From positions 1 to 11,113 of the forward strand of contig JAIRMK010000020.1 in the NCBI GenBank assembly GCA_031258755.1: 11,113 nucleotides of DNA. Reading direction: 5' to 3'. Made by a program: the position numbers and the translations under genes. Positions 1 through 7,124 of the stretch are shown piece after piece. Positions within the stretch are counted from its first letter, which is position 1; every line of letters begins with the position of its first letter. The notes beneath the pieces were generated by a model, which was given only the letters and a program-made list of their open reading frames with translations, was not told the DNA's origin and did not search any database. The stretch comes from Prevotellaceae bacterium (lineage in GTDB: Bacteria; Bacteroidota; Bacteroidia; Bacteroidales; UBA932).

Positions 1-1433
1 ACAAACATGTAATCGGCAAGTATCATTTGGGCGGCAAGGCGGAAGTGAACGCGGCTATTGATGCGGCATTGAAGGCCAAACCCGCATGGGAAGCCATGGC
101 ATGGCACGACCGGGCGGCCATATTTATGAAAGCCGCCGACCTGCTGGCCTATAATTATCGCTATGTATTGAATGCCGCTACCATGCTGGCGCAGTCGAAA
201 AACGTATATCAGGCGGAAATCGACGCGGCCTGCGAACTCGCCGATTTCTTCCGTTTCAACACGTACTACATGTCGCAGTTGTACAAAGACCAGCCTGCCT
301 CATCGGCTACGGTGTGGAACCGCTCGAACTACCGTCCGCTCGAAGGTTTTGTGTTCGCGCTTACGCCGTTTAACTTCACTGCCATTGCCGGAAACCTGCC
401 CACGGCGCCCGCCATGATGGGAAATACAGTTGTGTGGAAAGTGTCGAACACACAGGTTTACTCCGCCCACTTCCTCATGAAGATATTGCAGGAAGCGGGT
501 TTACCCGATGGCGTTATCAATCTTGTATTCGTGAGCGGGGTGGCCGCCGGCGAGGTGATTTTCGCGCATCCCGATTTTGCAGGTATTCATTTCACGGGCT
601 CCACCGCCGTGTTTCAGGAGATCTGGAAAACGATAGGAAACAATATTCACCTGTATCGCTCCTACCCGCGCATTGTGGGCGAGACAGGCGGAAAAGATTT
701 CTTCGTGGCGCACCCTTCAGCAGCCGTGAAGCCGGTGGTGGCCAACCTCATCAGGGGCTCATTCGAGTATCAGGGACAAAAATGTTCGGCGGCCTCGCGG
801 GCGTACATTCCGGAATCGCTCTGGCCTGCGATAAAACAACTGCTAATCGATGAAATAAACACCATCAAAGTGGGCAGTCCCGACGACCCGTCGAACTTCA
901 TGAACGCGGTCATCGACCGGGCGGCGTTCCAAAATATTGCGGGCTACATTGATTATTGCAAGCAGGCAAAGGACACGGAGATTATTGCCGGCGGCCAATA
1001 TGACGACAGTAAAGGCTATTTTATCAACCCTACGGTGGTGGTTACGACCGATCCTCATTTCAAAACGATGGAAGAAGAAATTTTCGGGCCGGTGATTACC
1101 TTATATATATATAGGGATACGGAATGGAGCGCTACGCTTGATTTGGTGAATACCACTTCATCCTATGCCCTGACAGGTTGTGTATTTGCGCAAAGCCGTG
1201 CAGCCATTACCGAGGCGAGCGCAAAACTGACACACGCGGCAGGGAACTTTTATATTAACGACAAGCCTACGGGAGCAGTAGTGGGGCAACAACCTTTTGG
1301 CGGCTCGCGGGCGTCGGGAACGAACGACAAGGCGGGCTCATTATTAAATTTAATTCGTTGGACGTCGCCGCAAACCATCAAGGAGTCGTTTGTGCCGGTC
1401 GATGATTATCGCTACCCGTTCCTGACGCCGTGA
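1..1433 (+). CDS. pruA: L-glutamate gamma-semialdehyde (1-pyrroline-5-carboxylate) dehydrogenase, 5'-truncated by the window edge
   Basis: Oxidises glutamate-gamma-semialdehyde to glutamate with NAD+, the second step of proline breakdown, in the cytoplasm. The reading frame is open from the first base (first full codon at 3), so the TTG at 27 is not the real start. About 476 residues are visible; the P5CDH family is usually near 540, so roughly the first 65 lie outside. Seen in the sequence: the aldehyde-dehydrogenase segment TPFNFTAIAGNLPTAPAMMG, the NAD-binding FTGST motif, the catalytic Glu in GETGGKDF (codon at 681-683), the catalytic Cys in GQKCSAASR (codon at 783-785), EEEIFGPV, and the C-terminal PFGGSRASGTNDKAG. 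This combination is typical of the P5CDH branch rather than a generic aldehyde dehydrogenase. No PRODH domain is visible in this part. The next gene starts 15 bp downstream on the same strand, so the two may share a transcript, although no functional link is known. The frame is intact. Confidence 0.93.
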   Translation, partial: KHVIGKYHLGGKAEVNAAIDAALKAKPAWEAMAWHDRAAIFMKAADLLAYNYRYVLNAATMLAQSKNVYQAEIDAACELADFFRFNTYYMSQLYKDQPASSATVWNRSNYRPLEGFVFALTPFNFTAIAGNLPTAPAMMGNTVVWKVSNTQVYSAHFLMKILQEAGLPDGVINLVFVSGVAAGEVIFAHPDFAGIHFTGSTAVFQEIWKTIGNNIHLYRSYPRIVGETGGKDFFVAHPSAAVKPVVANLIRGSFEYQGQKCSAASRAYIPESLWPAIKQLLIDEINTIKVGSPDDPSNFMNAVIDRAAFQNIAGYIDYCKQAKDTEIIAGGQYDDSKGYFINPTVVVTTDPHFKTMEEEIFGPVITLYIYRDTEWSATLDLVNTTSSYALTGCVFAQSRAAITEASAKLTHAAGNFYINDKPTGAVVGQQPFGGSRASGTNDKAGSLLNLIRWTSPQTIKESFVPVDDYRYPFLTP

Positions 1434-1448
1434 AGGCCGATAAGATAA

Positions 1449-3281
1449 ATGAGAAAAGGCATTGGCATAGTAGTATGTTTGTCGCTCGCTGTGACGACGG
1501 CTTTTGCACAGGAAACCGGCCAGCAGGCGGCAGCGTCTGCCGACAGTATTGCCTTTCAGAAGAAGTTTATAAAATCAAATGAATTTTATGACGGCTTGCA
1601 AAAGCGCTCCAGAAGTTCGGAGTTTACAAAATTTATTGTAAACGCAGTGATTGTGGATAGCGATTGGACCGGTGAAGGGGCGCGCGAAGCCACGAAAAAA
1701 TTAATAGATGAAACGGCCTATTTCTCCCTGTTCGAAGGCAGGGAAATAGCGCATATTTATGTCATGTCACGCAATATCTATGGGGACTCAACCACCCACT
1801 TTATTCCAAATTTGATTAACTCCGTACACGTTAAAACCCGCGAGAAGAAAATACGCCAGAACCTGCTGTTCAAAGAAGGGGATAAAGTCCATGCCGCCAC
1901 GATGATTCTCAATGAAGACATCTTGCGGAGGCTGCGCTATATCGCTGATGCGTACATTTACATACATCCCCAGGAGCATGACAGCAGCAAGGTCGATCTC
2001 TATGTGCATACACGCGACAAATGGAGCATCAATATCGAACTCAGGCAGAGAAACTCGAAGGAATACCGGATGTGGGTATATGACAACAACTTTTTGGGTA
2101 TCGGCCACAGATTGACCTTAGGCGCTTATGCCATGACACAAAACCCTGTAATGCCGGGCTATGTCGCAGGGTATGACGTCAACAACCTGTGGGGGTCGTT
2201 CTTTGACGCGGAGCTACTCCTTGACAAGAGTTATGATGAAACCATTTATCAGGCGCAGCTGCAAAAAGCCTTGATCAAACCCAACGATTATGCGGCGGGT
2301 ATGGCATATAGCCTGCATGAAGTCGGAGAAGGACAATGGTTGACGGATACCATCCTGCCGGTGAAACGGCAAACAATCGAGCTGTGGGGCGGCTTTTCCC
2401 TTAAACTGAAAAACACCAAAAACAATATTTTTCTTCTTGGCAAGGTTACCGATACCAAAACCTTTGATTACGGCGGACAGGTGACCGGCGTGTGGAACCC
2501 CTATTACCGCAGTCCGACGACGGCGCTGTTGTCGTTAGGGATATATCATGAAAATTTTTACCGCGGCTCACACATCTACAGTTTTGGAGTAAGCGAAGAT
2601 ATCCCCTACGGTTATAAACTGGAGCTCTCGGCAGGACGCACGTGGGACGAATATACCATCCGCAACTATTTCTCACTGAAATGGAGTATCGGCCACTCCA
2701 TTCCTCCCGGATATTTAAAAACATCGGTCGCTTACGGGTCCTATTTCTGCGACGACTACACACCGCAGCAGTCGGTATTGCTGGCCGATACCCACTATTT
2801 CACCCATTTGTTCAGAGCAGGAAAAGGGTATATGCGTCATTTCATCAACGTCAATTACACGGCGGGGTTTCATCGTTTGGAAGGAGAACGTGAAAGGATT
2901 ACTTTTTACGGCGATAACGGATTGCGGATACTAAAACTGCCGCATGCCTGTGGATTAAACCGGTTATCGTCTCACTTGGAATCCGTATATTTTTCCCCAT
3001 TCTATTTCTATAATTTCAAATTCGCCCTTTACGGTTTTTGCGACTTGGGGTGGCTGGGCGACAGTTACAAAATATTTTCCAATGACTTCTATACTACGGT
3101 AGGGCTTGGCATCCGTATTCTGAATGACCGGTTGATATTTACCTCCGTTCAACTTCAACTCGGTTATGCGGTGATTAACCCCGGACATGGCGCTAATCAA
3201 TGGATTGAACTCGGAGGAGAACAACGAATCGGGCTGGCAGGTTTCAGGCCTGACAAGCCTGCGTTGGTTGACTACCATTAA
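1449..3281 (+). CDS. Secreted Omp85/BamA-like outer-membrane beta-barrel protein with one POTRA-like domain
   Basis: This 610-residue protein starts with a clear signal peptide (basic MRK, a hydrophobic stretch to about residue 18, probable cut after AFA at 18-20). Residues 60-95 form a conserved-looking linker. Residues about 97-190 read as a POTRA-type unit: beta strand REIAHIYVMSRNIYG, then REKKIRQNLLFKEGD, then the helix LNEDILRRLRYIADAYI, then VDLYVHTRDKW. From about 190 to the end there are many short alternating aromatic/polar segments with frequent Tyr, Trp and Gly, as expected for a beta barrel. This order resembles BamA/TamA and surface-antigen proteins, but they normally carry three to five POTRA domains and about 800 residues, so this is a short relative. 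The usual barrel motifs and terminal aromatic residue were not recognised; the protein ends in His. Its role in insertion or export of envelope proteins or lipids is inference. The stop overlaps the stop of the converging nuclease gene by 4 bp. Confidence 0.65.
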   Translation: MRKGIGIVVCLSLAVTTAFAQETGQQAAASADSIAFQKKFIKSNEFYDGLQKRSRSSEFTKFIVNAVIVDSDWTGEGAREATKKLIDETAYFSLFEGREIAHIYVMSRNIYGDSTTHFIPNLINSVHVKTREKKIRQNLLFKEGDKVHAATMILNEDILRRLRYIADAYIYIHPQEHDSSKVDLYVHTRDKWSINIELRQRNSKEYRMWVYDNNFLGIGHRLTLGAYAMTQNPVMPGYVAGYDVNNLWGSFFDAELLLDKSYDETIYQAQLQKALIKPNDYAAGMAYSLHEVGEGQWLTDTILPVKRQTIELWGGFSLKLKNTKNNIFLLGKVTDTKTFDYGGQVTGVWNPYYRSPTTALLSLGIYHENFYRGSHIYSFGVSEDIPYGYKLELSAGRTWDEYTIRNYFSLKWSIGHSIPPGYLKTSVAYGSYFCDDYTPQQSVLLADTHYFTHLFRAGKGYMRHFINVNYTAGFHRLEGERERITFYGDNGLRILKLPHACGLNRLSSHLESVYFSPFYFYNFKFALYGFCDLGWLGDSYKIFSNDFYTTVGLGIRILNDRLIFTSVQLQLGYAVINPGHGANQWIELGGEQRIGLAGFRPDKPALVDYH

Positions 3282-4186
3282 TATTGTTGTAAGATATTTT
3301 CGATTTCCGCGGCGCTCAGGGTGGTGAAGGACTGTATTTGAGCCACCGAATGGCCATTACGGTGGGCGCTAAGCACCATTTCCCTCATGGCTTCTGCACG
3401 GCCTTTCTGCAAACCGATGGCTTCGCCTTCTGCACGACCTTCTTCCTTGCCTTTCTGTAATCCGATGGCTTCGCCCTTGTCCAACGCGTCAATGACATAC
3501 ATCTGCTGGGTACGCACTGCATCCCAACACAGGTCGTATATCTCCAGGTCTTCCGCGCTATATGACCAGCGCTCCAGGCATTGCAGCGCCTCCCTGGTCA
3601 ATTCCTCCTCCAGCAGTGCCGCAGGCGCTTCATTATGCTCATTGGGCTGGGTCAGGAACGTGAGCCACAGGTTATACAACTTCTTCTCCGCCCGGCTGTC
3701 GGGAGTAAACTTCGGCAATTCGATAAACACGAACTCCAGGCCTTCTATCCGCTTTTGCGTGTCCGCGATATTCACAATCTTGTAGTGGTGGTAATACTCG
3801 GCCGAGCTATGGTCGAAAATCTCATTGACGAAGCTCAGCGCATAGACCGGTTGCAGGAACTTGTACTGCTCCCTAGGCTCCAGTTGCTTTATGTACGCCT
3901 TGGAGGCGTTGAACAGCACGCGGCTCTTAAAGGTCTCCGTCCAGTGCATTTGCATCTCCACGAGGAATTGCCGCCCCCGCTTGTCAATGCACCGCACGTC
4001 AACCAGGGAGTTTTTCAGTACCGGGAGTTCCGGGGTCAGCTCCGGGGGCAGGTATTCCAGTTCCACAATCTGGTGCGCCGGCTCCAGCGGCAGCATGTTG
4101 TTGAGCAAACTTATGCACAAATGCTTGTGCTCGCCGAAGATGCGTTTGAAAATGAGGTCGTTTTTGGGGTCAAGATAATGTGTCAT
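3278..4186 (-). CDS. Rpn-family PD-(D/E)XK nuclease / putative transposase
   Basis: This 302-residue protein matches the Rpn (recombination-promoting nuclease, PD-(D/E)XK 'transposase') family. The N terminus has the family signature DPKNDLIFKRIFG (residues 6-18). The nuclease core follows: VDVRC with Asp63, then FLVEMQMHW with Glu77 and Gln79, giving the D...ExQ variant of the PD-(D/E)XK active site. After it comes SKAYIKQL. The C-terminal tail (about 235-270) is a charged helix carrying two copies of GEAIGLQKG 16 residues apart, ending in a short AQIQ...LSAAEIENIL helix. In E. coli, Rpn proteins are DNA endonucleases that raise RecA-independent recombination, and some act in phage defence; the role here is inferred from family. 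A possible -7 promoter box sits in the 46-bp gap to dnaB. No terminal inverted repeats or target-site duplications were seen, so it is not shown to be a mobile element. It is full length and looks intact. Confidence 0.87.
   Translation of the reverse strand: MTHYLDPKNDLIFKRIFGEHKHLCISLLNNMLPLEPAHQIVELEYLPPELTPELPVLKNSLVDVRCIDKRGRQFLVEMQMHWTETFKSRVLFNASKAYIKQLEPREQYKFLQPVYALSFVNEIFDHSSAEYYHHYKIVNIADTQKRIEGLEFVFIELPKFTPDSRAEKKLYNLWLTFLTQPNEHNEAPAALLEEELTREALQCLERWSYSAEDLEIYDLCWDAVRTQQMYVIDALDKGEAIGLQKGKEEGRAEGEAIGLQKGRAEAMREMVLSAHRNGHSVAQIQSFTTLSAAEIENILQQY
3401..3475 (-). repeat. Intragenic 27-bp direct repeat in the Rpn C-terminal tail
   Basis: Two 27-bp copies (3401-3427 and 3449-3475) match at 25 of 27 positions with a 48-bp period. 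They encode GEAIGLQKG twice, 16 residues apart, in frame. Related GRAE codons follow each unit. The 48-bp period keeps the frame, so gain or loss of a unit would only lengthen or shorten the helical tail. Confidence 0.85.
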
Positions 4187-4212
4187 AATTGAGTAGTGAT
4201 TAAATTATGCGA

Positions 4213-4220
4213 CAAAGGTA
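4213..4220 (-). promoter_or_regulatory. Possible -7 promoter box for the Rpn nuclease gene
   Basis: On the minus strand this reads TACCTTTG, a full match to the Bacteroidota -7 consensus TAnnTTTG. It lies 26 bp before the nuclease ATG and inside the 46-bp gap after dnaB. No TTTG element is present at the expected upstream distance, so the gene could equally be read through from dnaB. Confidence 0.45.
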
Positions 4221-4232
4221 ATAAAAAAAATG

Positions 4233-5747
4233 TTACGACCTGTCTTCGATATCAAATTCTTTACTTGTTTCTATGGGGCCTTTATTATATCCGTTATTCA
4301 TTTTCGACGGAAAAGTATTCGGCAACGCCTCCTGTTGTTGTCCGGCGAAAGCAGCCAGGTCTTCAAATTTCACCTGGTCGCTAAGGAACCGCAACTGTAT
4401 GTCGGCGGTAGCGCCGTTGCGGTGTTTGGCAATAAGAATTTCGGCAATGCCTTGTGTGGACATTCCGTTTTCATCTTCGAGCATATTGTAATATTCGGGG
4501 CGGTGAATGAAAAGCACGAGGTCGGCGTCTTGCTCGATGGCGCCCGATTCGCGCAGGTCGCTCAGTTGCGGACGCTTGTGGATGCCGGTGCGTGTTTCCA
4601 CCATGCGATTGAGCTGCGACAGCGCAATGATGGGTATGTTTAATTCCTTGGCGATAGCTTTTAACGAACGTGAAATGGCCGACACCTCCTGTTCACGAAA
4701 ACCGTGCGTGCTGGGCGGCCCTGTCATCAATTGCAGGTAGTCAATAAAAATAATCTTGACTTGATGTGAGGCAACCAGACGCCGCGCCTTGGCGCGAAAT
4801 TCAAAAATAGAAAGCGCCGCAGTGTCGTCAATAAAGAGCGGCGCATTAATCAGGTCGCCTATTTTCTGTTCAAGGACTTTCCAATCCTGCGGAATCATTT
4901 TTTTGCCGCCGCGTATCTTGGCGGATGCAATGCCGGTTTCGCTGGTGAGCAGTCGCTTTACAAGTTGCATCGACGACATTTCCAAAGAAAAGAATGCGGC
5001 GGGGATTTTATGTTCTACCGCCATATTCCGCGCCATGGTGAGCACGAAAGCGGTCTTGCCCATCGAAGGACGCGCGGCCACGATACAGAGGTCGGACGGC
5101 TGCCAGCCCAGTGTAATGTGGTCGAGCGCAGAAAACCCGGAAGGAAGCCCGCTCAGCCCGTCATCGTTCTTTTGTATGGTAGTAAGTTCTTCGATGGCCT
5201 CCTTTAGGATGCTGCTGACATGCTGCGTTTCGGAACGTATGTTGCCTTCTACCAGTTCAAATATCTTTTGTTGCGCACCATCAAGCAATTCATCCACTAT
5301 AATGGCATCATCAAAGGCGTCGTGTTGCACTTCGGAAGAGATACGGATTAACTCACGCTGAACATATTTCTGGGCAACTATTTTTGCATGATATTCTATG
5401 TGCGCCGCCGAGCCCACTTTGAGCGTGAGTTGCGAAAGATAATAATACCCGCCGACCTCATCCAGCTCGCCCTTCTTCTTCAGTTCTTCCGATACGGTAT
5501 AAATATCAATAGGATTATGGCCTGATGACAACTCCTGAATTGCCCGGTAAATCTTCTGATGTGTGTCCTTGTAAAAACTTTCAGGCTTTAAAAGTTCCTG
5601 CACACTAAATATCACATCTTTCTCCAGCATGGCAGCGCCCAATATCGCTTCCTCAAGATCGATGGCCTGTGGCGGTTTCTTCCCCAATTCCAATCCTGTG
5701 AGATGAACGCTTGCCGTATCTTTTTTATAGGTATTCGTCTTCGCCAT
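4233..5747 (-). CDS. dnaB: Replicative DNA helicase DnaB
   Basis: The hexameric 5'-3' helicase that unwinds DNA at the replication fork. The ATG at 5747 (product MAKTNTYKKD..., 504 residues) is preferred over an in-frame TTG two codons upstream at 5753: ATG is the stronger start, and it places the gene 19 bp after a -7 promoter box, the same interval as in the divergent gene. Seen in the protein: the N-terminal domain beginning at PPQAIDLEEAILGAAMLEKD (about 25-44); linker; RecA-type core with Walker A ARPSMGKT (225-232, Lys231); SLEMS with Glu256; Walker B IIFIDYLQLM with Asp336; sensor segment SQLNR; DLRESGAIEQDADLV; and the KHRNG arginine finger (Lys441, Arg443). Length and motif order are those of a normal chromosomal DnaB, with no intein. 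It is followed by the Rpn gene after 46 bp; this linkage is not a usual functional pairing. Confidence 0.97.
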   Translation of the reverse strand: MAKTNTYKKDTASVHLTGLELGKKPPQAIDLEEAILGAAMLEKDVIFSVQELLKPESFYKDTHQKIYRAIQELSSGHNPIDIYTVSEELKKKGELDEVGGYYYLSQLTLKVGSAAHIEYHAKIVAQKYVQRELIRISSEVQHDAFDDAIIVDELLDGAQQKIFELVEGNIRSETQHVSSILKEAIEELTTIQKNDDGLSGLPSGFSALDHITLGWQPSDLCIVAARPSMGKTAFVLTMARNMAVEHKIPAAFFSLEMSSMQLVKRLLTSETGIASAKIRGGKKMIPQDWKVLEQKIGDLINAPLFIDDTAALSIFEFRAKARRLVASHQVKIIFIDYLQLMTGPPSTHGFREQEVSAISRSLKAIAKELNIPIIALSQLNRMVETRTGIHKRPQLSDLRESGAIEQDADLVLFIHRPEYYNMLEDENGMSTQGIAEILIAKHRNGATADIQLRFLSDQVKFEDLAAFAGQQQEALPNTFPSKMNNGYNKGPIETSKEFDIEDRS

Positions 5748-5766
5748 GTCCAATTATTTTGAAAGC

Positions 5767-5774
5767 CAAAGATA
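5767..5774 (-). promoter_or_regulatory. Probable -7 promoter box for dnaB
   Basis: The minus strand reads TATCTTTG, a full match to TAnnTTTG. Its last G is 19 bp before the dnaB ATG at 5747, which predicts a short leader of about a dozen bases. No convincing TTTG -33 element lies 19-21 bp upstream; the nearest TTG (5800-5802) is too far at 25 bp. Confidence 0.55.
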
Positions 5775-5795
5775 CAAATTTAATCCCCCGAATAA

Positions 5796-5817
5796 TTAAC
5801 AATTTTCATTTTGTTAA
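5796..5817. repeat. Small inverted repeat upstream of dnaB
   Basis: TTAACAA at 5796-5802 and TTGTTAA at 5811-5817 form a perfect 7-bp inverted repeat with an 8-bp AT-rich loop. It lies in the -33 region of the predicted dnaB promoter and could be a protein-binding site. In AT-rich DNA a repeat of this size can also arise by chance. Confidence 0.35.
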
Positions 5818-5828
5818 TAACCCATATC

Positions 5829-5883
5829 TATTGAAAACATATTGAAAACATGTTGAAAACTTATTGAAATAATGTTAAAATAT
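5829..5883. repeat. 11-bp tandem A-tract repeats upstream of the wecA promoter
   Basis: Consecutive 11-bp units start at 5829, 5840, 5851, 5862 and 5873. The first two are identical (TATTGAAAACA), units three and four match at 9 of 11 positions, and the fifth is degenerate (6 of 11). Each carries an A-tract at the same place, so the tracts repeat once per helical turn, the arrangement known to bend DNA. The array stops 8 bp before the -33 element of the wecA-like gene. Confidence 0.8.
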
Positions 5884-5891
5884 CTGTTTAT

Positions 5892-5922
5892 TTTGATATG
5901 TGGTGAGATCTTAATATATTTG
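5892..5922 (+). promoter_or_regulatory. Bacteroidota-type promoter of the wecA-like gene
   Basis: TTTG at 5892-5895, a 19-bp spacer, then TATATTTG at 5915-5922. This matches both parts of the Bacteroidota consensus (TTTG at -33, TAnnTTTG at -7) at the expected spacing. The -7 box ends 19 bp before the ATG at 5942, giving a leader of roughly 12-13 bases. A weaker, off-by-one box (5926-5934) lies closer to the start and is less likely. Confidence 0.8.
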
Positions 5923-5941
5923 ACCTATATTTTGTATTTTT

Positions 5942-6997
5942 ATGAATTTATTATTTTATAGCGCCATCACTGCTCTTGTGCTTACTTTTCTACTGACGCC
6001 TTTATTTGTGAAATTCCTCATCCGTATCCAGATATTGGATAAAGGAGGGCGGCGTAAAATACATAAGGGGCGGATCCCGTCCATGGGGGGATTGATTATT
6101 TTTATGAGTTTTTTGTTTTCTATTTTATTGTGGAAACCGGACATGCTGTTTGACGATAACCGGTTTCTGCTGGCAGCCATAATTCTAATGGCCGTAACCG
6201 GTATCCGTGATGACATAGCGCCCCTGCCTCCCTCTCTTAAACTATTGGTTCAAGTGGTGACGGCCAGCATGGCCGTGGTGGTATTAACCAACGTGCGCCT
6301 CGTATCGTTCTACGGATTATTCGGCGTTCATGAACTTACCACATGGCTGAGTTACACATTAAGCATATTGTTCATTCTGTTTGTGACCAATGCCTTTAAC
6401 CTGATTGACGGCATCGATGGCCTGGCAGGAACAATAGCGCTTGCATGCCTTGTATTTCTGAGCGTGTGGTTTTATTGCATAGGAGATATAGAGAGCGCTA
6501 TTTTCTTAATTTGTTTCGCGGGCGCTATACTGGGATTTTTATATTATAACTGGCAACCCGCTTCACTGTTTATGGGCGATACAGGTTCGCTGGTACTGGG
6601 CTTTATAATTGCCGTATTTACCTTAAAATTCGTATCGTTTAACGGCACATTACCAATGGACAGCAGCTATAAATTTCATGCGGTGCTGAGCGCCGGCCTG
6701 GCAATTGTGCTGTTGCCGGTATTCGACACTACGCGCGTGTTCCTGCTCAGGATACTCAAGAAACAATCGCCTTTTTTGCCCGACAGGCAACACCTGCATC
6801 ATGCGGTGGTGCGTAAGGTAGGCACGCATGCCAGGGCCTGCCGGTTGATTGTCGGCCTCTATATCCTGACTGCCGGCAGCATCTTATTTGCGAGCTGGAA
6901 GAACTGGATGCCCGACTGGGCGCTGCTTTTGGCTACGTTTGGGTTTCTGGTGCTCGTAAACCAATATGTGCGTTATATGCTTTCGCACTTGCGGTAA
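5942..6997 (+). CDS. wecA: WecA/TagO-like undecaprenyl-phosphate sugar-1-phosphate transferase
   Basis: This 351-residue polytopic membrane protein belongs to the MraY/WecA family, which moves a HexNAc-1-phosphate from a UDP-sugar onto undecaprenyl phosphate and so starts lipid-linked glycan synthesis. Hydrophobic segments run through the whole length (first at about 3-23). Diagnostic cytoplasmic motifs are all present: RKIHKGRIPSMGG (38-50), the Mg-binding Asp pair RDD (Asp90-Asp91), NAFNLIDGIDGLAG (150-163, with Asn153, Asp156 and Asp159), MGDTGS (211-216), FDT (261-263) and the HLHH motif (284-287) that marks the WecA/TagO group rather than MraY. The sugar used (GlcNAc or another HexNAc) cannot be read from sequence. 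It has its own strong promoter, diverges from dnaB and converges on the galE-uxs-ugd run, which fits a role in surface polysaccharide or O-antigen initiation. It could also serve another lipid-linked glycan. Confidence 0.92.
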   Translation: MNLLFYSAITALVLTFLLTPLFVKFLIRIQILDKGGRRKIHKGRIPSMGGLIIFMSFLFSILLWKPDMLFDDNRFLLAAIILMAVTGIRDDIAPLPPSLKLLVQVVTASMAVVVLTNVRLVSFYGLFGVHELTTWLSYTLSILFILFVTNAFNLIDGIDGLAGTIALACLVFLSVWFYCIGDIESAIFLICFAGAILGFLYYNWQPASLFMGDTGSLVLGFIIAVFTLKFVSFNGTLPMDSSYKFHAVLSAGLAIVLLPVFDTTRVFLLRILKKQSPFLPDRQHLHHAVVRKVGTHARACRLIVGLYILTAGSILFASWKNWMPDWALLLATFGFLVLVNQYVRYMLSHLR

Positions 6998-7010
6998 CGG
7001 CAAACGGGAA

Positions 7011-7124
7011 ACGGTTAGTGGTTAATGGTTAGCGGATGGATGCCTCACACTCGGGCGGATGGATGCCTCACAACAGAGAACGGGAAAATCACTAACCACT
7101 AATCACTAACCGTTAACCACTAAT
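7011..7124. repeat. Inverted clusters of a 7-bp repeat between wecA and galE
   Basis: Three GTTAGTG-like heptamers (7014-7034: GTTAGTG, GTTAATG, GTTAGCG) face five units of the reverse complement (7090-7124: CACTAAC, CACTAAT, CACTAAC, CGTTAAC, CACTAAT). The arms 7011-7032 and 7092-7113 pair at 20 of 22 positions around a 59-bp loop. A 9-bp direct repeat AACGGGAAA (7003-7011, 7079-7087) precedes each arm. The cluster lies between convergent genes and includes the galE stop codon. A large stem here could act as a two-way terminator, but no U-tract typical of an intrinsic terminator is seen. Confidence 0.75.
7032..7072. repeat. 18-bp perfect direct repeat in the loop of the heptamer structure
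   Basis: GCGGATGGATGCCTCACA occurs at 7032-7049 and again, without mismatch, at 7055-7072 (23-bp period). It is non-coding and lies inside the loop formed by the inverted heptamer clusters. Confidence 0.9.

Noticed and set aside
27..29. TTG at 27 as the start of the first gene
   Set aside because: The frame continues to the window edge with family-like residues (KHVIGKYHL), so the gene is cut by the edge.
1102..1113. (TA)6 run inside pruA as a possible phase-variable site
   Set aside because: It encodes family-consistent residues (LYIY) in frame, is short, and the gene is a housekeeping enzyme; nothing supports switching.
3278..4186. Rpn gene as part of an insertion sequence
   Set aside because: No terminal inverted repeats or target-site duplications were recognised around it, and the family is not a classical IS transposase.
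3581..4192. Plus-strand open frame (203 codons) opposite the Rpn gene
   Set aside because: The opposite strand has clear Rpn motifs; this frame reads as a complement shadow with no domain.
4233..5747. Intein in dnaB
   Set aside because: The Walker A, SLEM, Walker B and arginine-finger motifs are spaced as in an uninterrupted helicase of normal length.
5754..5941. Replication origin or DnaA-box cluster next to dnaB
   Set aside because: No DnaA box of the TTATCCACA type was found; dnaB is often far from oriC, and the AT-rich repeats are better explained as promoter-associated.
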